A stretch of 5,651 bases of DNA from DATIVK01 sp035465955 (GTDB taxonomy: Bacteria > Myxococcota > Myxococcia > Myxococcales > Anaeromyxobacteraceae): the NCBI GenBank assembly GCA_035465955.1, contig DATIVK010000103.1:1-5651 (forward strand). The letters are read 5' to 3'. Within the stretch, counting starts at the first letter, position 1, and the number at the start of each line of letters is the position of its first letter. The position numbers and the translations under genes were made by a program. Of this stretch, positions 5,312 to 5,651 are shown piece by piece. The notes beneath the pieces were generated by a model. It was not told where the DNA came from. It made no database searches and saw only the letters and a program-made list of their open reading frames with translations.

Positions 5312-5651
5312 GCCGCCGCGTCTACGTCGAGACGAGCGCGCTCCTCCGGGTCCTGCTGGACGGCGAGGCGTCGCTTCGTCCGGTCCTCTCGGGCGAGGGG
5401 CTCTTCACGTCGGCGCTCACCTTCCTGGAGGCGGGCCGCGCCATCGCACGGGCGCGCCGCGAGCAGCGCCTCGACGCGGCTGGCGAGCGAGAAGCGGAGC
5501 GGCTGCTCGCCACGTTCGAGCGGGGCTGCGACGTCCTCGCCATGGAGGTCGAGGTGCTCCGCCGGGCGCGCGAGGAGTTTCCCGAAGAGCCCGTGCGCTC
5601 GCTCGACGCGATCCACCTCGCGTCGCTCCTCGTGCTGGACGAGGCGCTGGG
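5308..5651 (+). CDS. PIN-domain toxin, VapC-like ribonuclease (3' end beyond right edge)
   Basis: The first 114 codons are present; the gene continues past the window, probably by some 20-35 residues judged by usual PIN toxin length. The PIN fold signature is clear: strand and motif VYVETSALLRVLL with acidic residue E8, the second acidic position E41 in TSALTFLEAGRAIARARR, and the third, D100, in SLDAIHLASLL. The fourth, C-terminal acidic motif would lie beyond the edge. These residues coordinate Mg2+ or Mn2+ for RNA cleavage in VapC toxins. The first acidic residue is Glu, not the usual Asp, a variant seen in the YVETSALL type of PIN proteins. Start ATG 5308 overlaps the antitoxin stop by ATGA, with GGAG at 5296-5299, 8 nt upstream. 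The specific RNA target cannot be told from sequence. Confidence 0.88.
   Translation, partial: MSRRVYVETSALLRVLLDGEASLRPVLSGEGLFTSALTFLEAGRAIARARREQRLDAAGEREAERLLATFERGCDVLAMEVEVLRRAREEFPEEPVRSLDAIHLASLLVLDEAL

Overview
The window is very GC-rich, with codon third positions almost always G or C, and it is densely packed with genes. The gene types are a DUF4175-like membrane/coiled-coil protein, an ECF sigma factor with a zinc-finger anti-sigma factor, and a VapBC-like toxin-antitoxin pair. Together with the composition they suggest a member of the Myxococcota (Anaeromyxobacter-like) or a related deltaproteobacterial lineage. This assignment is inferred from gene style and composition, not from a marker gene.

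Left arm, minus strand (1-3240). A 1047-residue protein has N-terminal membrane segments, a beta-sandwich-type middle region and a very long Arg/Glu/Ala-rich coiled coil, and resembles the DUF4175 family. It is read away from the centre of the window. Its stop codon overlaps, in a GTGA junction, the start of a second gene that runs off the left edge and begins with a clear signal peptide. A 55-bp REP-like palindromic repeat lies in frame inside the large gene and encodes a proline-rich loop.

Centre (3241-3381) is a divergent promoter region of about 140 bp between the large membrane protein and the sigma factor gene. It holds weak -10-like hexamers for both directions and a repeated GGGGCGCCCG.

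Right arm, plus strand (3382-4945). Three genes are joined by two ATGA overlaps: an ECF sigma factor, a one-TM anti-sigma factor with an N-terminal ZAS zinc-binding motif, and a small protein with a signal peptide but no recognised domain. The layout suggests one translationally coupled envelope-sensing unit whose third member is an exported effector or signal partner. A G-quadruplex-type motif lies across the ribosome binding site of the anti-sigma gene.

Right edge (4979-5651). A Phd/VapB-type antitoxin and a PIN-domain toxin overlap by ATGA; the toxin is cut by the window end. A perfect 22-bp palindrome lies over the probable promoter, just upstream of the antitoxin ATG, and is the likely autoregulatory operator. 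The promoter geometry suggests a leaderless transcript. No RNA genes, CRISPR arrays, insertion sequences or convincing rho-independent terminators were seen.
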